NCBI GenBank assembly: GCA_944472135.2
Contig: OX235262.1
Span: forward strand, 40,289,804-40,353,803
DNA: 64,000 bases
Direction: 5' to 3'
Origin: Trichobilharzia regenti
Taxonomy: Eukaryota; Platyhelminthes; Trematoda; Strigeidida; Schistosomatidae
Part shown: positions 30,360-40,264 of the stretch, piece after piece
Layout of the letters: the number at the start of each line of letters is the position of its first letter
How positions within the stretch are numbered: the stretch's first letter is position 1
Made by a program: the position numbers and the translations under genes
The notes under the pieces: model-generated
What the model saw: the letters and a program-made list of their open reading frames with translations, nothing else
Database searches by the model: none
Told to the model about the DNA's origin: nothing

Positions 30360-31472
30360 CATTATAAGATAAGATTTTATTTTGATAAATCACACACATT
30401 GTTATACAGTAACATTAACTAATGACCACGTTTCGAGCACAAATTATAGCTCATAATCATAACAAGTCACTCACACGACTGATCAAATACAATCAGATGG
30501 GAAATAAGACGAGTGTTTTTATAGTCAAAACATGTAACTTGTAAGGATGTTGTGATGTACGTGAATTGAAATAGAATTTTGAGATTATTTATCATCCTCC
30601 TTTGATATGACTGGTAATAATATCTTCCATATCTCTGGTATTTGCACTGAGTCATTTCTGTTTGATGTGTTAGGTGTAGACTCGAGGAACCAGGCAGGAT
30701 CCAGTAATCTCTCTCTCTCTCCACCTACCTATATTACTTCTAAGATTTTTGACCCTCACTCACCCTATTGTGTGGTTGTACGTTAATGCATACAGTGCAA
30801 TAGCTAAGCTTTTTTTCTAAATTACTTATCTTTTCGGGGTCAACCATTCTTACCTTAGCTAAATTCATATGTTCTGACAATCTGACTACTCCTGATCTAC
30901 TAGTTCGACCTATGTGGTTAACCTCACTCAGAGTCAATGCAAGGTATTTTGTAAATTATATTATTTTGTCTAATTGGGTCAACAGGGTCCTTTAACCTGC
31001 ATAGCTTGTCCCTGAGTAAGTTTGTAGGTTTGAATGCCACCACTCGAATTCCTGCTTTATTAAGAACCCTACGTAGGGTTCCATATGTCCCCTCACACCT
31101 TATATGGCAGAACTGTAGATACCTTATATTCTCTCTTATTTATGTAATCATTATTAGTTTCCCCATTATTTTTATTTTGACCTTTTTTAATATTCTAATG
31201 AATTTTATAGGATAGTTATTCAACACCAACGCTTCTTCTATCTGTTTCATTTCATCGTTTAGGTCTTTTTTTGTGCTACTTAGTGCTATTGCTCGGTTTG
31301 TTAGACACTTAACTAGGCCAGCCTTTACAGACAACGGATGAGAAAGTAAAAAGTTGTGTGACTGACTTGATATGATTATGAGCGGCAATAGTTTGTGCTG
31401 GAAACGTGGTCATCAGTTAATATTACTGTACAACACTGTGTGATTTATCAAAATAAAAACTTATCTATAATG
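30360..31472 (-). pseudogene. PLE-5 copy with ~120-bp terminal inverted repeats
   Basis: Inverted repeats 30360-30479 and 31353-31472 ('cattata-gataag-tttta', 'tgatgaccacgttt', 'ctcataatcata'). Between them, on the minus strand: 'HPLSVKAGLVKCLTNRAIAL', 'LVLNNYPIKFIRILKKVK' (PLE linker), an internal gap, then HIGRTSRSGVVRLSEHMNLA (GIY-YIG-like, Y lost) and KVRMVDPEKISNLEK. The RT palm is missing. Frames are broken. Confidence 0.75.
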
Positions 31473-31499
31473 AAGGCTATTCTTTATTAAACCATCATT

Positions 31500-31860
31500 C
31501 AAGGTTGATCAAATCACTCAGCTGACTGCTTAAAAGATATAGTCAGCTATGAAGCTCACATTTTACACCACATCCGTTTTCCTTTCACATTTGGGACATT
31601 TTCAATTCCTGTACCTACAATTACAGAACGAAACTATACGGTCTCTCTTCTTCACAGTGTATCTACAAGTTCATCTGCAGTGGCGATGACGCATATATAA
31701 GGTAGAACAAGTGAATTGTTTCAAAGTTGTTGGAAAGAACATGTCCTGGAGTAGTTATTACGTCACATAGAAAATACAAATAATGTACTTCATCTGAAAT
31801 CTGAAAGAAATCCACCATCATCCATTATAAAACAGTTGTTAATATCTGACATTTAAAAAA
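31500..31860 (+). pseudogene. PLE endonuclease relic
   Basis: A broken GIY-YIG stretch: 'SSQCIYKFICSGDDAYIR' at about 31650-31703, with 'LERTCPGVVITSHRKY' after it. Lineage unclear, nearest PLE-1/PLE-2. Beyond it, to 32209, I see nothing. Confidence 0.5.
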
Positions 31861-32209
31861 ATCAATATTAATGACTGTTTCTCACATAACAGTTTCACAT
31901 GACTTTGATTCAAGGTTATTAAAGGTGATTGATGTACTCTAGGGATTAATCACATGCATCCCAAGCTATGTATAGAGAAAGCATTATATTTAAATCTTAG
32001 CCTACTATGATCTACTTGACCTAGTAAAATATGATTGGTTATTAGCATGCACTTTTTATTCTATGATAACTGACTGGTTGTTAAACTTTTTCTATTTTTT
32101 GAACGATAGGCTAGTTGTTAAGCGACCTTAAAGAAATTGCGAAATGTAGTCATCTCACAATATTTGTCTTCTAAAAGATTTATTTAGATTAACTATTTAA
32201 TTCAATTTA

Positions 32210-32592
32210 CATTTTCCCGTCGATTTATTGATCCAAAGTGCTCGGTCTCAGGTTGATCTGTGGGCTCCTTATGCAGATACTTCGATGGATGGTAACTATT
32301 AGTGGAATCCAGGATTCGCATGTCATACAATTTGGGACTCGTCATTTGAATGTACCCGCATTTCCCAGTGAGTGATGGTGTTCCCGCTGTTGCACAAAAG
32401 GTGGCTTTCGTGGTCCTAGTGGTCTAGTGGGTAATGGTTTGACGTTTGAAACTACAGACATTGGGTTCGAGCCTCGGTGGGGAACCATCACTCACTGGGG
32501 AATTCAGGTGTATCTGGTTGATGAGTTCCGAATAGGACGAAATGCGCACCCTGGATTCCAATGCTTGTCACCATTCACCAATTGACTTAAAG
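32210..32592 (+). repeat. SINE family A fold-back unit (32 kb)
   Basis: Order: leader 'cccgtcgatttattgatcca', 'gtgctcggtctcaggttga'; antisense ribozyme arm (32285-32390); tRNA-like centre with A-box TGGTCTAGTGG (32420-32430) and B-box GGTTCGAGCC (32464-32473); sense ribozyme arm (32490-32590). Same architecture as the 34-kb copy but clearly diverged from it, so it is not a recent local duplicate. Confidence 0.8.
32511..32556 (+). ncRNA. Hammerhead ribozyme-like motif (family A, 32-kb copy)
   Basis: Stem I TCTGG (32513-32517)/CTGGA (32551-32555). Core TTGATGA (32518-32524; first base U instead of C). Stem II GTTCC/GGAC. GAAA (32539-32542). Stem III block TGCGCA. The cleavage-site U reads C. 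Probably inactive. Confidence 0.65.
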
Positions 32593-32994
32593 GGACTGAT
32601 TGTTTCAAATCTCTCAAACCGTGCAATGACTGTGACGTCAATTACATAATTCAAGAAAATAGACTAAGGACTGTTATATCATCAGAAGGTGAGAATTTAA
32701 CCACATACAGAATGATCGGTCGCGTTAAGTTAAACAGTTCAAACGAAATCTCAGCCACTGGAATGCATTCACCTGCATGTATTCACATAATACGTTTGGA
32801 CAGGGTAAAAGTATTAGTAAGTAACACAATTAGGTAAACATACAGAGAGACGATAGTCACCAAATATTTGTTCACCAAGTGTGTACAGTTGTATTTCTAT
32901 TTAATAAAAATTATAACTATCTGTTATTGAATAATGAGTAGAAGTTAAATCGTTAGGTATTTTCTAATTTATTCTATTCCCTTACTTTTATAGT
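32593..32994. other. Unassigned interval
   Basis: AT-rich; I see no element or exon. Confidence 0.4.
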
Positions 32995-33150
32995 GGAACA
33001 TTGGTTTTTAGGTTAGAGCTTTGAATTCCCGATAGCACTGGCTTTGTTTTTACTTTTACGGAGTGGGGTTGCCAGCCTCAAGCCGAACATTCACTCTTTA
33101 ACGGCTTTACTATCGATTTAGCGAGATACAAGAGTGCATAGGCTGAGAAC
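32995..33150 (-). repeat. SINE family E, minus copy
   Basis: Complement of tail and body: 'ggaacattggtttttaggtt', 'ggagtggggttgccagcctc', 'aagccgaacattcactcttt'. The head is truncated where a family B segment begins. Confidence 0.7.
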
Positions 33151-33665
33151 TAGTAGCTGGATGGTCTACGAGCTCACCTTGCAAACAGAAGGTCCAAGAC
33201 ACGAGCTGATGAGGAGTCCAAAGCAATGACGAAGCAGCTGTTCAGTACTTTGTCGTTTTCCAATAGTTCTGTAACTGATGTTAGCTCGTGATGAAATCAC
33301 GCCTGAAATCAGTTGTCAACGTTGCTTTGCACAGAGATTTATTGTTTCAATCATTATGCATTTGATGACAATTTTTTCATGTGTTGATTAGCAGGGATTA
33401 AATTAATTTTAAGTTACATAACACACTAACTTCATTTGGAGAACTACTGAAAACTAGGAAGTACTGAACGGTAATTCCGTCTTAGTTTGGAATCCTTCAG
33501 CAGTACCTATCGATGACCTCACCAGAGGTTGAATGGTTGATGCGCTTACTTTCTAGTCTGAGGGTTCTAAGTTAACGCACCAGCAAGGCCATGGATGGGT
33601 GCAACTGAAGATTCCCATTACTTCTTGGACGCCAGAATGAAGTCACTTCTTGGTCTAAGTGGAAA
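33151..33665. repeat. SINE family B segments, plus then fold-back
   Basis: 33151-33300 plus-sense: 'gctggatggtctacgagctc', ribozyme-like 'gagctgatgaggagtccaaa', 3' end 'ccaatagttctgtaactgat'. 33420-33665: antisense arm ('gaagtactgaacggtaattc', 'ggaatccttcagcagtacct'), a plus tRNA-like stretch ('ggttgaatggttgatgcgct') and a plus relic ('caactgaagattcccatta'). Confidence 0.55.
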
Positions 33666-33749
33666 TCAACATTAGTCAGGGAATCTAAGGATATCCCAAA
33701 CAGTTTGATGCAAGAACAGAACTTGATCACTGTAGTGGTATATAATTCC

Positions 33750-33835
33750 ATCATTAAGAAAACTTATTTGATAGTCTCACAGTGGTATACGGTAATATTT
33801 ACTGATAATGTTTTACGGACAGTTTATTTCTCATA
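33750..33835 (+). repeat. PLE-5 terminal-repeat relic
   Basis: 'ccatcattaagaaaacttat', 'gataatgttttacggacag' and 'tctcataatcaca' resemble the 30360-30460 terminal repeat, with about one base in four or five changed. Confidence 0.45.
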
Positions 33836-33959
33836 ATCACATAGAATAGTCTGAACAAACGACCAGTTTTCCAGTCGACAGCATTAGCTAAAATGTGGTT
33901 GTCGTTCCACATTAGTGTGACAAAAACCGTTTTGATTTTTTCTTAAACATTCTGGGAAC

Positions 33960-34345
33960 ATTTAATTCAATTTCAGATTTTCCCGTCGATTGACTGGACC
34001 AAAGTGCTCGGTCTCATGTTGACATGTTGGCTTCTTGTACAGATGCTTCGACGATGTCTGTGCATTTAATTCGTATTTAATAGGTGGATTGTGACTAGCA
34101 GTGGAATCCAGGATGCACATTTCGTCCTATTTGGGACTCGTCATCTGGATGTACCTGCATTTCTCAGTGGGTGGCCCAAGTGGTCTAGTGGATAACGCTT
34201 TGGCGTTGGAAACTATGGGCACTGGGTTAGAGCCTTGGTGGGAACATCATCACTCACTGAGAAGTGCAGGTACATCCAGATGACGAGTCCCAAATAGGAC
34301 GAAATGCGCATCCTGGATTCCACTGCTAGTCACCATCCACCAATT
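33960..34345 (+). repeat. SINE family A fold-back unit (34 kb, best preserved)
   Basis: Leader 'cccgtcgattgactggacca' (33980s). Left arm 34083-34169 and right arm 34255-34341 are inverted with about 3 mismatches in 87. The 85-nt centre carries A-box TGGTCTAGTGG and B-box-like GGGTTAGAGCC (C changed to A). Both arms contain the full ribozyme-like module, so one faces each strand. Confidence 0.85.
34271..34326 (+). ncRNA. Hammerhead ribozyme-like motif (family A, Smalpha-like)
   Basis: Stem I TCCAG (34275-34279)/CTGGA (34313-34317). Core ATGACGA (34280-34286). Stem II GTCC (34287-34290)/GGAC (34297-34300) with loop CAAATA. GAAA (34301-34304). Palindromic stem III TGCGCA (34305-34310). Then TC with the predicted cut after C34312. 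This is the known schistosome Smalpha hammerhead, except the first core base is A, not C. That C pairs with G8 in the active fold, so activity is doubtful. The mirror copy is at 34099-34160 on the minus strand. Confidence 0.85.
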
Positions 34346-34499
34346 AAATACATTCTGGGCATATTTTCAATAATTTATAATTATTCTATCTGACTCGGCC
34401 CTCAATTCATCCCGGGAAATTCGTAACATCCACGATCTGGATACTTATAAAAATTACTATACTAATTACTTTCTATAGTTTGGTTTGTAAGGATTAGTT

Positions 34500-34710
34500 A
34501 TGTTTTACGAGTTGATCACGGATTGATATCAGTTAGAGAACCATTGAAAACCAGGGAGTAGTGGACAACTGATGTTTCGAATCCCAGCGGGTGCGTACTG
34601 CCGATGATCCCCAAACTAGGAGGAAACAGCAGCTGCTCAGTACTCCCTGGTTTTTAATGGTTCTCTAACTGATATCAATCCGTGATCAACTCGTAAAATA
34701 TACTAATTAC
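34500..34710. repeat. SINE family B fold-back without tRNA centre
   Basis: Inverted arms of about 65-70 bp: 'gatcacggattgatatcagt', 'agagaaccattgaaaaccag' on the left and their complements at 34640-34702. The ribozyme-like module lies on the plus strand near 34588-34655 ('gcgtactgccgatgatcccc', 'aaactaggaggaaacagcag'). Confidence 0.75.
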
Positions 34711-34924
34711 ACACAGAAACAGAGGTGAAAAGTGCCTTATGGTTCTGTAGCTTATCGATTTCGGGCTACATTATCTACAGTTTCTTACTCCAGATTCCAT
34801 CGACCCATATTCTTTATGTAGGCAATTCAGACGATTATTTAGTAACTTCAAGATTTAGTGTTAGGTCCCAAAGTGGTACGCTTTCACTCCCATTCCAACC
34901 TAGTGTTGCTAACAGAAAGCTAAT

Positions 34925-35345
34925 TGAGTGTGTCGATGGTTCAGTGTTCTCAGGTTCGATTCCCGATCGACTCACTCTTATACTTCATTCGGCCCTAAAT
35001 AAATCCGATGGCCAGACAGCTGAAGTCTTAGTGAGCATTATGCCTTTATTAGTGATGTTTTATATTCCGACCTTTAGACAAGATGCATTCTTGTGTTATA
35101 TAGTCAACAGTCTCACTGGCGGTTTAATGATAGAATTCTCTCTATCCAATCATGTGGTCTGAGTTCGAGTGTCAACCAGCGGACCCTATTACCTCGCCTA
35201 GTCGTTAGTTAAGCCCTGGGAAGAGGAATATTTGGGCATGAGCACAACAGTTCAATTCTCGAAGAAACAACATCGCTGCTGAAAATTCAAAACACAGGTT
35301 TAAAGCCCATTTTCCACACACCAGGCAAAGGAATGAATCAAAAAT
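34925..35345 (+). repeat. SINE family E relic, interrupted
   Basis: B-box part 'caggttcgattcccgatcga' (about 34948-34967) and, about 215 bp later, body and tail ('ttaagccctgggaagaggaa', 'tttaaagcccattttccaca'). The segment between them (35000-35180) is unassigned. Confidence 0.45.
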
Positions 35346-36329
35346 ATTCAACTATTACTCTGGCACTAGAAGTGATGTGATTTAATAAAAGTCAAGCAAT
35401 TTTTTGATATGTATGATTGTATCTTGCCAAGCATCATTCTACATCTTAAAACGTAAGTGAAATGGTGTCAGTGTACTTTGTCAGTACACTGTTCATAATC
35501 ACAACAAGTATTCATGCAATCCTGTTTCAAAGAATTTCTTTAAATTTGAGGAGTCAAAATCTCATTCCAAATATTCGGGAAACTTCACATGTCTCAGTGT
35601 CTTCACTGAACATGATCAAGTCGCGTCCAAATAATTCCCCAAACAGTTAATCTCTAGGTGGTGGAGTCCCAAAGTTTTCATCATTGAAATGAATCGGAGT
35701 GGAAAAGTCGTCATTTCACGGATAGATAAAACCTTCGCATAGGCTTTGTGACCTTTTATGAGGTAAGTCAGAATCTACAGTTCTTTTGTGTGTCTGACCT
35801 TTACTAACCTCGCCTCACAACAGAAAGGTGGTAACTAGACATTATCCACTTCTCGGCTGGGGAAATCTGTCTGGTTATTGACACATACATGTCTGACAAC
35901 CACGTCAAGGGAACAACTGTCAGTCAACACTCTGTCTACAGGAATCGTTTACAAACAATATTATTCTAAGTGTAAAAATTTCTCGTTGAGTGTAGACTAA
36001 CAAACGTCAAATCTTGACTACTGATCTACTTCCATTGATTATATATGCAACGGGACTGTTAAACTAGGTCATACAATAGAATGAATTATATTCAATACCA
36101 GGTAGGCGTCCCATATGTCTTTCCTCATTAATTAACTTATTCATTCGACTAATTGTAAGGTTTTCTGACTATAAGAGTCAATTTCCGGTAAGATATGACT
36201 CACCTTACACTTTTTTTAAGATACTCCTTGTTGATCGAGGTAGTACAAAGTACTTAATATAATCAAATTCAGCTTTAACCAACTGAGGCATATTTACATT
36301 AATTTGTTAAGTACAGAGTGTGTATTTTT
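35346..36329. other. Unassigned intronic interval
   Basis: I found no coding exon, RNA or known element. Confidence 0.4.
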
Positions 36330-36510
36330 ACGAGTTTGACCAGGAATTGATATCAGTTAGAGAACCATTGAAAACCAGAACTGAAGTCCTGGACAGCTGC
36401 TTCATCCTAGTTTAAGAATTATCGTCAGTACTCACCCCACAATAGAGGGCTCGAATCCAGGACCTTCCGGTTACAAGGCGAGCTGACTCGTATACCAGTC
36501 AGTCACTAGG
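36330..36510 (-). repeat. SINE family B, minus copy
   Basis: 'gaattgatatcagttagaga', 'gtcctggacagctgcttcat', 'tcgaatccaggaccttccgg' (B-box complement). Confidence 0.65.
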
Positions 36511-36884
36511 ACTCCATTCAGTAGTCAGCCTATGAATTATAACTTTTACCACTTTCACAGAATGTGTACATTCAAAATGATCCATTCGGCACTGATATGC
36601 GTTCGCTACGCTTGATTATGGTCAATTGAAGTGATCTACTTCTTGACCAAAAAGTATGTGGATTGACAGCGATACAGATTTTACGTTATATCACCAAATT
36701 AATACATGCGTCGTATTCAATTCGGTAGGGATCCATGTATTAGAATATGCATATATCACACAGTGAAATAGTATTATTTTCTGGGTAACTTTTCGAACAA
36801 AATGTATTCTTAATAATCATAACGATTGTAGCTACACAATTTATTCCCCAATCAACGTTATTTAATTACTGTTCATTCCTTGCC

Positions 36885-37900
36885 TTTTCAGTAGGACCTA
36901 AGGCTTAAATAGTACGTCCTCATTGTATTCCGCTGTCTGCAATCACTTTCCATTGACTCCACGAATCCACACAAGTTTTCAGTTTACATGATCTCCCTTA
37001 TGTCACTCATAGACTGACGCCGAATATATTGCTTACCAACCTGTCCGGTGTGTGATGTCCCTTGAGTGTCTGCTTAGCGCGTTTGTCCAGTCTTCCTCAA
37101 TTTCCTTGCGTATTTTTGTCCCAAGAAACCTCATTTTCTGCTTGCTTATCCTTCTTGGTCGACGATTTCATCTTCAGTATCCGGAGAAGGTAAGTGTCAA
37201 TGGAAGTTTGCAGTAGGCCGTTGAAAATGCTTCCAGTAACGCTCACGTCCATTAAGTTTCTGAAGTACATAGAAGCACTGACCGACATGGCATAAGTGTT
37301 GAAAATTCAGATCATTTGTTTGTGTTAGGTGCTTTTCATCTCTGAAGTCGTGATTGTCTGCCTTGCTTTCCCCATTCTTCCTCGCTTTGATATTCCCATC
37401 CATAACACCTGTAGTTAAAATGACACTGGCTAGTTCAAGTGACTGAAAGAAGTAATTACCTTTAGAATTCTGCCGTTGATGGTGACTGATTCTCTTTTTC
37501 TGTATGTTCATTTGAAGTCTTGTTTTCTCCTGTAAATTGTCGACTTTGCGTGACACAAAATATAGATCATCCGCGAGGTCCAGATCTTCTAGGTCCTTCG
37601 TTGGTCTGATGTATATCTGTCTTCTCACTCACTCCATATAGTCTGTTATACGATCCAATCCACCATAATTTGAAGGGTCACCAGCGATAGTGGAGACTTA
37701 GCCTTACTCCTAATTGTCTTCGCTTCACAGGCTTCACCGAGCTATTCGTTGTAATTTACTTGGTAGGTGACATTGTCATATAGCTGTTGAACGAGTTTTT
37801 ATACATGTTTGACAAATTACCCCACAACCGACGCTGTCGAAAGCCTTTTCAAAGTCGACGTAATTGAAGTAAAGAGTTGGCTATCATCTTAAGCTCTGTT
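36885..37900 (-). pseudogene. RTE LINE (SR2/SjR2-like), minus strand
   Basis: Minus-strand blocks in order: 'YFNYVDFEKAFDSVGCG' (about 37880-37825, palm entry), 'KDLEDLDLADDLYFVSRKVD' (37590-37530, catalytic F/LADD), 'KTRLQMNIQKKRISHHQRQN', 'GNIKARKNGESKADN' (ARIGKARxAF position), C-terminal blocks, and 3' tail near 36890 ('ttaggtcctactg'-like end). A 143-codon frame is an accident of decay. Confidence 0.75.
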
Positions 37901-38044
37901 CGATGATGATGTGTAAGCATAGTAGAACTATCCAAATCTTCGAGAGACATTTTGAATAAGTGTAATCATAGGAAAGAAATAGAAGAACTATAAAAATCGA
38001 GTTTTGAAGTTGTATAGTTACAACTGATGACATAATAATTAAAT

Positions 38045-38290
38045 GTTGTTATGCAGGGATTTGACTGGTTACAGGTTTGAACACGAGATGACGTCATTTA
38101 GAAAACCACTGGAAATCCTAGGAGTACTGGAAAGCTGTTTCGTCCTAGTTTTGACCTCCTCAGAAGTACACACCCGATGAGGTTCTAACCTAGGACCTTC
38201 TGGTTACGAGGCGAACTAGTAGAATCCTAAACTATAACGAAACAGATATACAGTACTTCCAGGTTTTCCGGTGGTTCTCTAACTGAGGAT
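38045..38290. repeat. SINE family B fold-back nested in PLE-5
   Basis: Antisense arm 38050-38205 with B-box complement, then a sense relic 38215-38290 ('ctaaactataacgaaacaga', 'cagtacttccaggttttccg'). Confidence 0.65.
38122..38172 (-). ncRNA. Hammerhead ribozyme-like motif (family B) with both invariant cores
   Basis: On the minus strand: GTACTT, core CTGAGGA (38157-38163, fits CUGANGA), a weak stem II ('ggtcaaaactaggac'), GAAA (38138-38141), stem III block, TTTC, then CAGTAC. It is the only copy I read with both core segments matching consensus, but stem II is weakened by a mismatch and the base of stem I is imperfect. Confidence 0.6.
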
Positions 38291-38504
38291 ATGACTATGA
38301 ACAATAAGTTGAGTGCTCAATATCATCGAGTAAAGACAATCTCTCCACCGTGTAAAATTAATATGATCACCAAATTATTATCCTGTCCCTGTTGACTTTC
38401 ACAGTGTTATTTACTCTTGGAATTAAATGCCTTCATCAGTCGACTTGTTCAATACAGGGAAATAGGCAATAACAAAATATTAAACTGGAAACGATTAATT
38501 GACA

Positions 38505-38775
38505 TAGGCTTTGATTTGAAACTAGTTGGTAGCTAGTTTAATGTGTCTAGTCCTTAGTGTTGGTGCAGACTGAATTCTATCAGTCAAGTTTGCAAAGTAG
38601 CTATCATGCTGGCTCAGTGATAACGTTTCTGACCTCAGCACTGAGTGACATGGGTTCGAATCTCAAAAGGGAAATGAGTTCCTTCAAGGTTGCAGATACG
38701 CCCTGATGACGAATGCCAACAAGCACGAAACTCAGATCTAAGGCTTCCTGCTGATTGCCTCCAACCGGCTAACAA
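38505..38775 (+). repeat. SINE family C, fullest copy
   Basis: Leader 'tggtgcagactgaattctat'; tRNA-like segment with A-box TGGCTCAGTGATAACG (about 38611-38626) and B-box GGGTTCGAATCTC (about 38652-38664); ribozyme-like module 38700-38750; 3' end 'ctgattgcctccaaccggct'. Confidence 0.75.
38700..38745 (+). ncRNA. Hammerhead ribozyme-like motif (family C)
   Basis: Stem I 'GCCCT'/AAGGC; core ATGACGA (38706-38712); stem II ATGC/GCAC (one mismatch) with loop CAACAA; GAAA (38727-38730); stem III-like CTCAGA; TCT then AAGGC. Layout equals families A and B with different stems. First core base is A instead of C. Confidence 0.6.
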
Positions 38776-38949
38776 TACAAGCTTGAAGTTGTCTGTCCTC
38801 AAGAAATGAATTATCATTATTCATGTCAAATCAATGCTTCTGTATACTTCAGAAACCTGGCACATGCGAGTGCATCACCAAAAGTTTTTCCAATAGGCTA
38901 AGTGTAGACTTTTAGCAATAGCTGACCTTATACTTGATACAAAAGCTTG

Positions 38950-39405
38950 GATGGCCAGCAATGAAGAGTCAGCCCGTGATGAAATCCTGTAACTAATCAA
39001 ATCCCTACAGACCAACACTTGAATATCAACGGGATGCTCACTAGCGACTTGTCCTATTCAAGTAGGTAGTTACCTGGGGTTCTAGTGAGAATTCGTGACC
39101 AGTAGGGTGCAGCAGGTTGGGTGTGAGGACAAATACTCCCCGAAGACATTTGCTAGCGGTTGCGCTATATTGTTAGGTGGCAGAAATTAAAATTCATGGG
39201 CCATTGGATCGGGTCCCAGTGGCTTAATAGTATACGAGCTCGCTAGCCTTGTAACCAGAAGGTCCTGGGTTTGAACCCCGTGGTGGTGAGTGCATACTGA
39301 TGATGAGTCCCAAATTAGGACGAAACAGCTGTCCAGTACTCCCAGTTGGTTTTCCTATGGTTCTGTAACTAGTGTCAGCTCATGATGAAAATCCTGTAAC
39401 CAAAA
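38950..39405 (+). repeat. SINE family B, full copy preceded by a 3' relic
   Basis: A 3' relic (38958-39008) is followed by a full unit: leader 'gggatgctcactagcgactt', A-box TGGCTTAATAG, B-box GGGTTTGAACCCC, ribozyme module 39295-39338 and 3' end 'tcagctcatgatgaaaatcc'. Confidence 0.8.
39295..39338 (+). ncRNA. Hammerhead ribozyme-like motif (family B, 39-kb copy)
   Basis: Stem I TACTG (39295-39299)/CAGTA (39334-39338); core ATGATGA (39300-39306); stem II GTCC/GGAC perfect, loop CAAATTA; GAAA (39322-39325); palindromic stem III CAGCTG; TC before the predicted cut. The only visible core defect is A for C at the first position. Confidence 0.75.
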
Positions 39406-39654
39406 TAAAGTATAAGTTAGCAACAAGGAACTCTCATAATGAATCAGTCAACCACTTGTCTATTATCCAGCAAATATGCGGGAGGAAATGGAAACAGAAT
39501 AGACAAGTGCTCTGAGGAGACCTTCAAGCGATATCCTACGACATGGCCCTCGATTGGCACTCGAATTGGGCAACAACCAGTTAGGTGTGAATCCAACAGT
39601 ATTACAGAGAAGAACTCATAAATAGAGAATGAAAGTTTCTGTTAAGTCATACAG

Positions 39655-39855
39655 CCGGTTGTGCGTCGGTGGCACAGTGGTTAGGACTGTCGCCGACCAT
39701 ACACATGGTTCGGGGTTCGAGCCCACGCCGACGCACACCTGATATCTATGGTCGGCCTGCAAAATTTGGGCTACCGATATCCACGCTGAAAATTCCACAC
39801 TTGTACCAAAAGTATGGTGTGGAATCAAGCTGTAATCAAAAAATATAAAAAAATA
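39655..39855 (+). repeat. SINE family D, best tRNA-like head
   Basis: Acceptor-like 7-mer GCGTCGG (39663-39669) pairs exactly with CCGACGC (39728-39734) around a 72-nt cloverleaf-like head. A-box TGGCACAGTGG (39670-39680); B-box GGTTCGAGCCC (39714-39724). Body, then the LINE L-D-like tail (39785-39835) and A-rich end. It resembles tRNA-Gly, but the anticodon arm is not a normal one; this is a SINE, not a tRNA gene. Confidence 0.85.
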
Positions 39856-40013
39856 AAATGCCTGCAAAGAATTGAGAGGAATGCATATATTCCTATGAGA
39901 TCCTACTTTTCCACTAGAAAGCCAATGCACGAATGGTAATAATAATAATGATTACAACTACTATCTTCAATCAATAGACATGAAAGAAGAGGAAACTGGG
40001 TATGTTCACTTAC

Positions 40014-40084
40014 CAACCATTCGTTTTTCTAACAGCTGCATTCGATCTGCAAATTCATTTTTCAGATCAGTAATTTTCAGAGTA
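40014..40084 (-). CDS. PDE9A-like: PDE9-type phosphodiesterase exon (coiled-coil segment 1)
   Basis: 71 nt. One base completes an Asp codon from the upstream exon, and one base is left for a Val codon. Acceptor 'ttctag', donor GGTTG|gtaagt. It encodes TLKITDLKNEFADRMQLLEK followed by RMV, a clear match to the PDE9 N-terminal helix (family pattern FKINELKAEVANHLAVLEKRV). The intron that follows it in the transcript is the longest seen, 17.1 kb. Confidence 0.9.
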
Positions 40085-40264
40085 CTAGAAAAAAGGGAGT
40101 AAATTTCAACAATGAAATTGTATTCAGTGGATACACCTCGTGTGTGATAAACGCATTCTAAATTAATGAATACTTTTCATATTCATTAGTAAATCTTTAA
40201 AAAAACATTTCCAGTCAAATGCAGTTGGGTGTGGAGCAGCCTAAAATGGTTAGCTAAAAGAGCA

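Larger units (their letters stand above)
37960..38385 (+). mobile_element. PLE-5 3' end fragment split by SINE B
   Basis: 37970-38040 ('aagaactataaaaatcgagt', 'gaagttgtatagttacaact') and 38291-38385 ('gactatgaacaataagttga', 'caccaaattat') match 13180-13330 and 26145-26300. The intervening ~250 bp are SINE B. Confidence 0.6.

Noticed and set aside
34725..35162. A 145-codon open frame on the plus strand
   Set aside because: No recognisable domain, skewed composition, and it runs through a SINE E B-box; most likely chance.
37197..37628. A 143-codon minus-strand open frame as a host gene
   Set aside because: It contains decayed RTE blocks (LEDLDLADDLYFV) in a shifted frame and ends arbitrarily.
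39663..39734. A 72-nt cloverleaf-like tRNA-Gly candidate
   Set aside because: The acceptor ends pair perfectly, but the anticodon arm is irregular and the sequence continues into a SINE body and tail that recurs at 14.3, 52.3 and 59.2 kb. It is a SINE head.
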